This document shows, in pieces, positions 54,985 through 64,000 of a stretch of 64,000 nt of DNA; the first letter of the stretch is position 1, and each line of letters starts with the position of its first letter. A program made the translations under genes and the position numbers. This stretch comes from Tachypleus tridentatus (taxonomy: Eukaryota > Arthropoda > Merostomata > Xiphosura > Limulidae): NCBI RefSeq assembly GCF_004210375.1, contig NC_134830.1, positions 3,906,001 through 3,970,000 on the forward strand, given 5' to 3'. A model generated the notes under the pieces. It was not told the DNA's origin. It searched no databases and saw only the letters and a program-made list of their open reading frames with translations.

Positions 54985-56798
54985 GAGCATCTATGCAGTT
55001 AAATTAAATACTGGCATAATATCTTCTATAAATTCTCTCCTCTTATAAATCTTGAAAGGGGATAGAGGCATGGTGGATAAAACATTTTAGTTATTTTAAA
55101 CAAAGTTTTTTTACATTTATACTTAACACTAAATATATTTTATTTTAATTCGAGGGAAATGTCAGATCATAGACATTGTTATCAGGTATAACAATTTCTA
55201 ATTTTGAACTGTTGACGAGAAGAAAAACAAACAGCCATCAGTATTTACCATTACGAGGATGTTGTTGGATCCTCTGAACCAAATAACAGGCTTGACTGCC
55301 ATTTTATTTTAAAATGCCCACACCTAAATATGTGGAACTTGTTCAAAGTATCACATTTCAAACCCAGGACACTTTGATCCGCAGCCCAACACACTAACCT
55401 TAGTCCATTCTCTACTCGGTTTACAAATATTCACATTTCCACATATACGTTGAAAAACAATAGATAATATTCTATTTCCATGTTTATAGTTTTAATATAT
55501 GACTCTTCTTCTGTTCAAATGACAACAGATTAATTCTTCCGTTTAATTAAACACATTCCAAATAATCACTACAGTGATACTGAGTACAATAATCAGCACC
55601 CAGAAGGGTTTGTTTTGCTTGAGAATCTACATGTGCCTATAACAGGCCACAAGGTCTTCGTTTATCTGCTGTTATTTTTCTCGGCATACACATTTTGCCT
55701 CTGGTGATGTGGCATTGAAACGAACAGTAAATGGTATCTATTTTAGTAAAGTTCGACTAATAAAATTCACGCCAACAAATATGACAAAGCTCCATCTAAA
55801 TCAATCAATCATTGGCATCGTCACCTGGTTAAAGAAAATGAACAAATATGAATTAGTAAGAAGATTCATATTTGGGAAAACGTTTTTGTTTTGGAGTCTG
55901 CCATCCTAAAAAAAAAAAAAAAAAACAACCAATGGTAGTCAGTGAAGAGTCTGCAAGTTAGAGAATTGGTTAAATTTGGCATTATTATGGATAAAAAGAG
56001 ACCTAAAGTTGGTATAATGACTGAACTTGAAAGAACTTTATTCATCGATAGTTAAAGTGTAGAAGAATAATTTGAAAAATCAGAACAAATCAGGTGTCAA
56101 ACAATACACATGACAAGTAAGCATCAAGAATACCCTAGTAATCTACTTGTTTAACTAATATGATGTAACAAATTATAGTTTTGGAGTACGTGGCAGTAAC
56201 CAATCACATGAAGCCAATGACAAACAAACCTTAAAGCACAATGGAAGAAGATCAAAGTTCGAACAACAGAATAGGAAGTAAAATAAGGTTCTAAAGTACT
56301 TGCCCTTTGTATTCATAAAGTATAAATGAACAATAAGTATAGAGTAAATGAAACTATTAAATCTCAGATGGACAATTCCCAGTTAGTAATCTTGAGATGA
56401 TCCGGATAACATTTCTATTTCAAGACTATTTTTTTCTCAAGACTATTTGCACACTGAAAGAAAAAAATGTCCACCAGCAGAAAACAAGGAGTCAGAACGG
56501 AGAGGAGTTAGACTGGCATGATTTGAGAGATTGCCTGGTGTAGATATTATTAATTAGTTTATTTTGTGGAAGAATATTTTATGATTGTTCAGATTTTTAT
56601 TATAAGAGAGTTAAAAGAAGATTATTATTGGGAAATGCGTTTGTAGCTCATTGATGTCGAGAATGTAGCGAGCGAGCAGACGATTTAGTAATAGACGTAT
56701 AAATAGTATGATGTGAGGATAAACACCAGAAAGACAAAGGTAATTACTAATACTGAGTAAAGTGATGATTATAAAAAAAGTTAGGCCTAATTACTCTA
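54985..56798. other. Spacer without recognised content
   Basis: AT-rich sequence with an A-run at 55909-55924. The plus frame at 55709-55909 has no motif. Confidence 0.5.
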
Positions 56799-57036
56799 CA
56801 GGGTGGCCCGTAAGTCCCTACCCATCCATATGTTATTATGTTATATTCAATTACGCATGCATTATAAATTTGTTTCTTTTTTTTTCAGAGAAATATGGCC
56901 GATGTATGCCCATTTACACTTGAAGGCGTATTGTGACAAGTATGTGGCTACATGAACGCAAGAATACTGGTGACACCACACAGATATACTGGATACATAA
57001 GATATATGGATGGTTAGGGACTTACGGGCCACCCTG
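56799..57036. mobile_element. Mariner-type MITE, 238 bp, TA target duplication
   Basis: Terminal inverted repeats of 33 bp with a single mismatch start CAGGGTGGCCCGTAAGTCCC and continue TACCCATCCATAT. TA flanks both ends (56797-56798, 57037-57038). The inside has no coding frame. The near-identical arms suggest recent activity. Confidence 0.95.
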
Positions 57037-57038
57037 TA

Positions 57039-57324
57039 GAAGTGATAAGCCCAATGATTAGCATAGGCCTAACATTTAATATGCTAGAGGAAAACTAACA
57101 GTTTTAAAAGAGACAAGAAGTGTTGTTTAATCTGTCAAAGCATGGTTCTAAATTAACCAAATCAGCCTAAGTGCACTCTGACAAAACGAACAGAGGATTC
57201 TTTGAAGAAAGAAGACAAAACTATTATTGGAAGAGCTGTATACAGTTGGGGTAAGTCGCAGCACATTGAGTGAATTAAACACCAATACTAACTGATATTT
57301 TAAAGTAACTGCATAGGCCTAAAT
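57039..57324. other. Spacer
   Basis: Nothing recognised. Confidence 0.4.
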
Positions 57325-57595
57325 GGTTTGTTTGTTTTTGGAATTTCGCACAAAGCTACTCGAGGGCTATCTGTGCTAGCCGTCCCTAATTTAGCAGTGT
57401 AAGACTAGAGGGAAGGCAGATAGTCATCACCACCAACTCTTGGGCTACTCTTTTACCAACGAATAGTGGGATTGACCGTCACATTATAACTCCCCCACGG
57501 CTAGGAGGGCGAGCATGTTTGGCGCGAGTCGGGCGCGAACCCGCGACCCTCAGATTACGAAACGCACGCTTTAACGCGCTAGGCCATGCCGGGCC
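57325..57595 (-). mobile_element. tRNA-derived SINE (best-preserved copy)
   Basis: From TTTGTTTGTTTTTGGAATTT to AGGCCATGCCGGGCC. On the minus strand: GGCCCGGCATGGCCTAGCGC (A-box side), then GGGTTCGCGCCC (B-box). This copy comes closest to what I take as the family consensus. Confidence 0.94.
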
Positions 57596-57936
57596 ATTGT
57601 ATGACAATAGAAAAAATATCACTTACCACTTTTATTTTTGGATAATTTAGGCGGATGACCAGCCATTTTTTACATATGGGTAAACACTTATTTCTTGAAA
57701 AACACATAATTTAACAACAAAATATAAAATTAAAATATAAAGTAATGTTATTAACTTCGTGTAGTTCAACACTGATATCACAGCCCAAAGTCGTTTTATT
57801 TTTTTCAGTTGCAAAGTTGCGTAGTAGGTAAGATTCAGGAGGTCCACTTACGAACTTTCAAAACTACACGAGTATATACGTTTAGCTAAGACTTGTTTAA
57901 AGCCTCTGTGTTTTGTTTCATATAAAGTGTATCTAG
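57596..57936. other. Spacer
   Basis: Nothing recognised. Confidence 0.4.
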
Positions 57937-58151
57937 TTCAGCATGGTTAGGTGGTTAGGGTACTTGACTCATTTTTATCTGAGGGTCGTGAGTTCGAATC
58001 CATATTCAGTTAAACATACTCGCTCTTTTAGCTATGGGAGTGTTATAATGTTACGGTCAATACATTATTCGTTGGTAAAACAGTAACGAAAGAATTGGCT
58101 GTTGGTGGTTGAGACTATCTGCTTTCCAATAGTTTTCACTACTAAATTAGG
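57937..58151 (+). mobile_element. tRNA-derived SINE, opposite orientation, 3'-truncated
   Basis: The tRNA-like head is on the plus strand (AGCATGGTTAGGTGGTTAGG, B-box GTTCGAATCC), followed by the body to CACTACTAAATTAGGG, where the next SINE starts. It is the only clear copy in this orientation. Confidence 0.9.
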
Positions 58152-58403
58152 GTTTGTTTTTAATTTCGCGCAAAGCTACACTAGGGCTATCTGCGTTAGT
58201 CGTCCCTAATTTAGCATAGTAAGACTAGAGGGAAGGCAGCTAGTCATCACCGCCCACTCTTTTACCAATGAATAGTGGGAGTATCCATCCCATTATAACG
58301 CCCCCACAGCTGAAGGGTCGGGCATATTTGGTGTGACTGGGATTTGAACTCGCGACCCTCAAATTACAAGTAGAACGCCCTAACCACCTGGTCATGCCGG
58401 GCC
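58152..58403 (-). mobile_element. tRNA-derived SINE, tail-to-tail with the previous one
   Basis: From GTTTGTTTTTAATTTCGCGC to GTCATGCCGGGCC. It abuts the preceding SINE without spacer, so the pair forms an inverted repeat of about 215 bp per arm. Confidence 0.92.
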
Positions 58404-59140
58404 ACTATTTTCGGACTTGGAGCGTGAAAACAATGCTTTTGCAGGTTGCTCTGAGAACATTTGTTTGTCCTACGAAAGTGGAATTTAGTTGTTGGGTTAC
58501 CTGTTTTATTATCTAACATATCGTGATTTTTACATAAATATGTGTTTTATCTACTTATAAGCCCCCCGATCGATAAACTTCCGAATAAACGAAGTTTAGT
58601 ATTGAAATGACTTGCACTTTTCTTGTTTAATTTAACGTATCTTTTAGGTACCCAGTGGCTGAGGAGTACGTTTACTGCCTTATAAAACTTTCCCGTGATG
58701 GACTGACCACAGATGGCCTATTATGAGAATTTCACTAAAACAAATAAAAAACACACCTGTAAGTTCTTAATAACTGGTAATGGCGTTGCATTATATAACT
58801 GTTATGTATTCATGGCTGACAATTACCTTTCATCCGATACATGTCAGATGTCAATGAATGGTAATGATATAACGTAAGTCAGATACATTTCAAGTTCTAT
58901 TAGCTGGTAATGATATTACGTCTCACAGGTTTAGCCACACGATGTCATTCATATTATGTTGACTCTTATTTTGTTATACAGTTGATTGGGTGATTTTGAA
59001 GTTGGGCCATGTGTAGGTAGAGACACAACAGATACAACAATATGGCTTTGATGTGAGAAAACACACACACACTGAAAATGATATTCGATTATCGTGAACT
59101 TATTTGCTACTGAAGTATTAAAAAAATCCTAAAGAGATCG
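58404..59140. other. Spacer
   Basis: Nothing firm. The word CTGGTAATG recurs three times between 58774 and 58912. Confidence 0.4.
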
Positions 59141-59149
59141 ACTACTGGA

Positions 59150-60075
59150 AAAACAACAAAAAAACTAAAACGTTTTGTATTTGATAATAAAGTAAGACAA
59201 CAGAGTGACAGTTACGCGTTTAGTATCTGATAAAGAAACCATGCAACATGGATTACAGTTAAACGTTTTGTATCAGATAAAGGAATATGCAATAGGGTGA
59301 CAGTTAAACTTTTTGTATCTGATAAAGGAATAAGACAACAGGGAACCTTTGAAGCGTTTTGTATCTGATAATGAAGTAAGACAACAGGGTGACAGTTAAA
59401 CGTTTAGTATCTGATAAAGAAATCAGGCAACAGGGTGACAGTTATACGTTTTGTGTCTGATAAAAAAATAAGACAACAAGATGACAGTTCAACGTTTTGT
59501 ATCTGATAAAGAAATCAGGTTACAGGGTGACAGTTAAACGTTTTGTATTTGACAAAGGAATAAGACAAAGGGTACCAGTGAAACATTTTTGTATCTGATA
59601 AAGGAATAAGACAAAGGGTGACAGTTAAACGTTTTGTATCTCATAAAAGAATAAGACAAAGGGTGACAGTTAAACGTTTTGTATCTGATAAAGAAATCAG
59701 ACAATAGGGTGCAAGTGGAACGTTTTGTATCTGATAAAGGAATAAGACAACGGGGAACCAGTTATACGTTTAGTATCTGATAAAGGAATAAGACAATAGG
59801 GAACCATGAAACGTTTTGTATCTGATAAAGGAATAAGACAACAGGGTACCAGTGAATCTTTGTGTATCTGACAAAGGAATAAGTCAACATGGTGACAGTT
59901 CAACGTTTTGTATCTGATAAAGGGACAAGAAAATAGGGTGACAGCTAAACGTTTTGTATCTGGTAAAGGAATCAGGCAACAGGGTACCAGTGAAACGTTT
60001 TGTATCTGATAAAGGAATAAGACATTAGGGTGACAATTAAACGTTTTGTATCTGATAAAGGAATCGAATCACACT
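59150..60075. repeat. About 46-bp minisatellite, roughly 20 copies, diverged
   Basis: AAACGTTTTGTATCTGATAA then AGGAATAAGACAACAGGGTG then ACAGTT recurs with many substitutions and small gaps. The minus-strand 68-codon frame inside it is a by-product. Confidence 0.93.
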
Positions 60076-60940
60076 TAAAGTCCAATTGCTGATCAGAAAG
60101 ATGCAATTAGAAATTTGAGTATTAAACAGAACAAAAAAAAAATATCTTAAAGTTGATTTTGTTGTCAATAATTCGGTTGTTTAGGTTGTTTTTAAATTCA
60201 AGGTTCAGGTAAACCAATAACCACAGTTATTATATGTCAGTTGACATTGTGATTTAAAAGAAAAATTAGAATGTTGGTTACAATTATAGATTGTGATGAA
60301 AAAACCACAGTAAAAGTTTGGGATGTTCATAAAATTATTGACTGTGTTAGGATGTAAGAACTACGACAAATTATTAATGATTAGTATTTTGGTCTTCAGA
60401 TTTACAATAATATAATCAGGGGTTCGATTCTCCTTGGTGGACCTAGCAGATAGGCCGATGCTATAATAAAACATGAACTAACCTTTATCAGGTTTTTATT
60501 TGAACGTTGAAACAGTATATTTATTCTCAGTGAAAGAAATAGTACAAAATATGGTTTTTGTTTGCAACATTTCACACATTATGAAACTACTTAAAATACT
60601 TAATGTTAACTAAGTAAATACATTCCTTTGTAAACTGCTTGAAAAACGTAAAATCAACTTATAATCATGGTAATTGATATGTGGCTTAATATTTATTTAT
60701 GTTTAGTTTTACAATGTAAAACTATTTAAATTTACAATCACTCCAAAGTTGCTTTATTTGATAAAAAGTACCACTGGCTGCAAGAAATAACCCCAATACT
60801 AAGTATGCGAATTAGTAATCAAATACCCCACTAAATTCACTCCATATTTAATACTCAATATAAGTTAATTTATTTTTACTAAAGACAACGAACTCAAATA
60901 ATGAATAGTAGAACTACCACAATTCTAAACTTCCTTAACA
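60076..60940. other. Spacer downstream of the hexosaminidase gene
   Basis: An AATAAA on the minus strand near 60870 could serve the hexosaminidase transcript, but this is not established. Nothing else recognised. Confidence 0.35.
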
Positions 60941-60944
60941 AACG

Positions 60945-61735
60945 TTTAGGAATTACACATATTCTATCTTCATGATAGAATCCATGAATATAATGAAAGA
61001 AACAATCTTTGGTATAATTACAAATATAAAAATACAAAAACCAATGTTAGAAAATTATAAAATATTCAGTTTCAACAAAAGAGAGAGAAATATTTAAATA
61101 AAGTTAAGGAAAGAGTTGGAATTCCTAACGAGTCTTGGATTTCGTTTATAATCTTTCTTATCAACGGCTCGTGATCATTCGAAGTGTGGTGTGATGATGT
61201 TGATTTGTGTTTGGAGTTTAGGTCCGATTCTGTTAGAAATTCCCATTTGTTTCAATGGACGTATCTGTAAATAGTCTATGTAGGGTGCTTTACAACTACC
61301 ACATTGATATTTATATACTACCTTTGAACGTAAGAGTGAAGATAATTATAAATAAACGTGTGATAACCCGGAATTTAAAAATACGCGCATTGAACCAGGT
61401 AGGAATTTCTAACAGAACTGGTCTTACACTTCAAACTCTCCTATATATTCTTACAAAATGTCATCAGACCCCATTTCTTAACTTCTGTACATACTGTAAG
61501 AGAACTGTTCATAAAGAAGTCTACATATTATGAATGGACTTCTAAACCTCGTTAGAAATTGGAACTTTTCCTTTTCAAACACTCTCTCTTTTGAAAAGGA
61601 ATATTTTATAATTTTCTAACACTGGTTTTTGTATTTTCATATTTGTAATTATACTAATGATTACTCAATTCATTATTATGACAGATTTGCTGAAGATGGA
61701 ATATGTGTAAGTGTGTGAAACGTTCATTAAGAATT
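60945..61735. mobile_element. Large inverted-repeat element, about 790 bp
   Basis: The left arm (60945-61125) and right arm (61540-61735) are inverse copies. The best part is TATAATTACAAATAT, AAAATACAAAAACCA, GTTAGAAAATTATAAAATAT at 61013-61072, against its inverse at 61600-61655, roughly 88 percent alike by eye. The outer parts share ACACATATTC.ATCTTCA. Between the arms a 92-codon plus frame (61255-61533) has no recognised domain. The right end contains CTGAAGA (61690-61696) and GAAACGTT (61717-61724), echoing the hammerhead-like words of the smaller hairpins. Confidence 0.7.
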
Positions 61736-61808
61736 TTCATAATTTCACATAAGATGACCTGAGTAATGTTGGTTTAGAAAAACGGTCGAGAGATGGCGAT
61801 ATAACAAT

Positions 61809-61968
61809 TTAAACTATACCACTGTCAATCAAAGATATTAAACAAACAAATAAAGATACAGTTAAGTTAACATGAACAGTGTGAGCAGAAGCAGGTATTT
61901 CTTCGTTCATTTCCCACTCGTAGTCTCCACAATAACCATTCAGAATAGGTTGGGTAGGAATGCCCCTT
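61809..61968 (-). CDS. Beta-hexosaminidase, last exon
   Basis: Acceptor CTACACAG at 61970-61969; 52 whole codons and a stop at 61811-61809. The first base completes the arginine of MLR. NGYC is about 40 residues before the end, and a 19-residue hydrophobic stretch closes the protein. Confidence 0.92.
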
Positions 61969-62268
61969 CTGTGTAGAGAGTATACGTAGCAAGTTATATT
62001 GAAAAATAATACAAAATAAATACTACAAAAAATCATTATAACAACCATACATTTTTTATGAGCACACTTTTTGATTTGATTATTGTGAAACTACAAAGAA
62101 AAGCAAAGCAGAAGAAAAGAACCAATTTTTGTTTGAAAAACATTTATGTTTCTTATATCTCACCTCAGCATACGACAACGCTGTTCGTCTAGCCTGAACT
62201 TTGCACTTTCAACGTCTCTAACGTCCTCGCGGCTCCAGAGTCTTTCCCCTACTGCTGATGCCCGAGGC
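61809..62268 (-). CDS. Beta-hexosaminidase (GH20), last two exons
   Basis: Exons 62268-62164 and 61968-61809 join in phase (AG|A arginine). They read [20 protein letters not shown], then [32 protein letters not shown], and a tail ending [18 protein letters not shown]. The blocks (W)[12 protein letters not shown] and [18 protein letters not shown] are diagnostic of the carboxyl end of family 20 beta-N-acetylhexosaminidases (EC 3.2.1.52), which trim terminal GlcNAc/GalNAc from glycoconjugates or chitin oligomers in lysosomes or outside the cell. The catalytic exons lie beyond the window or were not recognised. The hydrophobic tail is unusual: family members I recall end soon after NGYC/GFC. It could be a GPI-attachment or membrane tail. 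The lysosomal HEXA/HEXB-like type is favoured over the arthropod chitinolytic type. Confidence 0.93.
62164..62268 (-). CDS. Beta-hexosaminidase, penultimate exon
   Basis: This exon of 105 bp has acceptor GTTTAG and donor AG|GTGAGA. It codes for 34 residues from [11 protein letters not shown] to EQRCRML. The first base completes a codon that would be tryptophan (TG|G) in the family pattern LWPRA. It is clearly richer in GC than its surroundings. Confidence 0.93.
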
Positions 62269-63515
62269 CTAAACGCAAAACAATGATGGAGCTTAATCTT
62301 TTTTTTAAATATTTTATTACAAGGCTTATGATACATTTACTTGAATGTCGTGTCAAACATTATCAAAATATTGGTAACATACAGAGAAATTGGAATCATA
62401 ATATATCGAGCATTGCTTTTGGAAATCTGATTTATTAAGTGAAATTTTTCAAACTAAACTAAGCATATCGAATATGTGTTCTATAAAATCTCTTTTAGCG
62501 TTACCTTGACAGTCGGACAACAAATCGCATCTGTTCTCCTCTTGTTAAGGCCGTTCACATGCGTGCGTTTCGTTGGAATAAAGCTTTTTAAATCAGCACA
62601 GTGAAAGCACTATGATTCACTTAGGCCTAATTACAATCAATTTACTCAACCCCGTAATGAACGTGAACAAACCTAATGGTGAAAATTTTCACGTACTGAT
62701 AAATAAAGATATTCAGGGTAGTTTAGGCAGCAAAACTTTGCAGACGACAAGTTTTTGTAGCAGTGTGAAAACATTGATTAATTTAGGCCTATATATAAAC
62801 AACGTGGAAATCTTACCATCTTTCTAGATAAATTTTGTATTAAGTTGAACAAGCGTCTTCTTTATATGTTTATTAGCATGATAATAGATTTTGTTGTTTT
62901 GCAAATTAAACAATTCCTAAATCATAATGATTTATTATTTATTCTTAAAATGCTATCAAAATATTCAATGAAATTTTAAACTTTCATAACATACATGTAG
63001 GCCCAAATATTTAGGCTAAAATTACTTAATTAATTACACGCTTAAATTACAGATTTCAGTAAACCTGAGAACATGATAACAGTTATTGACTAGTGATTTT
63101 GTGTAACTGATAAAGGCAACTTTCACTTTCTTGAACAACAAAAGATCTGTTGTATGCCTAATCAGTCAATGAGTGTTCAATGTTTCACACGTCATATTCG
63201 AGACTGGGCTGATGTAAATTGAAATTGTGTAATTAATTGTATCTTGTGTTTTCACATTATATGTAAGTGTCTTGACAGTAGCTCTTCCATAAATCAGAAA
63301 CTGAACATACTTTCATCATGTATACAGCTAAAGTTTTACAAGACAGGAAAAACTGTCAAACGCAAACTATCATGAGAAGCTATAAACAAATATGCGGTGT
63401 CAGAACACTTCGATATTCCAACATGTCAGATTTATCCTTAGGCTTTCAGGTAATCGATTTTAGGGTAGCGATTGTGGAGAGCAATTCAGCATTAAAAATT
63501 ATAAAGAGAACGTTA
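62269..63515. other. Intronic spacer of the hexosaminidase gene
   Basis: No further GH20 exon was recognised. Open frames on the plus strand (62612-62827, 63318-63620) look random; the second runs into the terminal satellite. Confidence 0.45.
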
Positions 63516-63519
63516 ATAT

Positions 63520-64000
63520 ACTGTTCAAAAATGAAAGTAACAAGTACATATTTCAGTATATACTGTTCAAAAATGAAAGTAAGAAGTACATATTTCAGTA
63601 TATACTGTTCAAAAAATTAAAGTAACAAGTACATATTTCAGTATATACTGTTCAAAAATTAAAGTAACAAGTACATATTTCAGTATATACTTTTCAAAAT
63701 GAAAGTACAAGTACATATTTCAGTATATACTGTTCAAAATTAAAGTAACAAGTACATATTTCAGTATATACTGTTCAAAAATTAAAGTAACAAGTACATA
63801 TTTCAGTATATACTGTTCAAAAATGAAAGTAACAAGTACATATTTCAGTATATACTGTTCAAAAATTAAAGTAACAAGTACATATTTCAGTATATACTGT
63901 TCAAACATTAAAGTAACAAGTACATATTTCAGTATATACTGTTCAAAAATTAAAGTAACAAGTACATATTTCAGTATATACTGTTCAAAAAATTAAAGTA
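63520..64000. repeat. About 42-bp minisatellite, 11 or more copies, runs off the window
   Basis: GTTCAAAAATTAAAGTAACA then AGTACATATTTCAGTATATA then CT recurs to the end of the window. It is probably within the hexosaminidase intron. Confidence 0.95.

Noticed and set aside
61255-61533. 92-codon plus-strand frame as a gene
   Set aside because: It lies between the arms of an inverted-repeat element, matches no domain I know, and has AT-rich random composition. Kept only as part of the element.

Overview
The window looks like animal nuclear DNA, AT-rich and intron-rich, most likely from a chelicerate of the horseshoe-crab type. That guess rests on my memory of one tRNA-headed SINE that recurs here at least six times in good copies; it is not a database result. 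Nothing bacterial or viral is visible: no operons, ribosome binding sites or CRISPR arrays.

Parts of three protein-coding genes can be read by joining exons with matching splice phases, all on the minus strand. (1) At 5190-25751 lie eight consecutive exons of WDR19/IFT144, a retrograde intraflagellar-transport subunit, covering about 310 residues of its TPR-like half. The carboxyl-terminal exons lie left of the window. The WD40 half should lie to the right but is not visible; a 500-N assembly gap sits just upstream of the last recognised exon. (2) At 32917-46990 lie three exons of a CIDE-N domain protein of the Drep (DFF45/CIDE) family, including the stop codon. (3) At 61809-62268 lie the last two exons of a GH20 beta-hexosaminidase with an unusual hydrophobic tail. 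These three genes have no obvious joint function.

The rest is repeats. By hand estimate about a third of the window is tandem minisatellite, with a different unit in almost every intron: 137, 47, 40, 95, 75, 47, 54, 39, 38, 35, 23, 34, 77, 89, 44, 46 and about 42 bp. The largest are 5862-9210 (47 bp, about 71 copies), 11811-15902 (40 bp, about 102 copies), 33500-35278 (35 bp, about 50 copies) and 39145-42572 (34 bp, about 100 copies). Several are open in one to three frames and imitate long proteins, but none is a gene. Two of the large arrays contain higher-order duplications, of 846 bp and 1,040 bp.

The dispersed repeats are a nearly full-length but broken RNase-H-bearing LINE (about 355-5040) with a second fragment at 47265-48505, an unrelated reverse-transcriptase relic (54265-54425), tRNA-derived SINEs, two TA-flanked mariner-type MITEs of about 238 bp, and an unclassified AT-rich family in three copies. 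There is also a set of small inverted-repeat elements whose centres carry a hammerhead-like core; one of them appears to have seeded the 89-bp minisatellite beside it. These hairpin elements are the best candidates for something under-described here.
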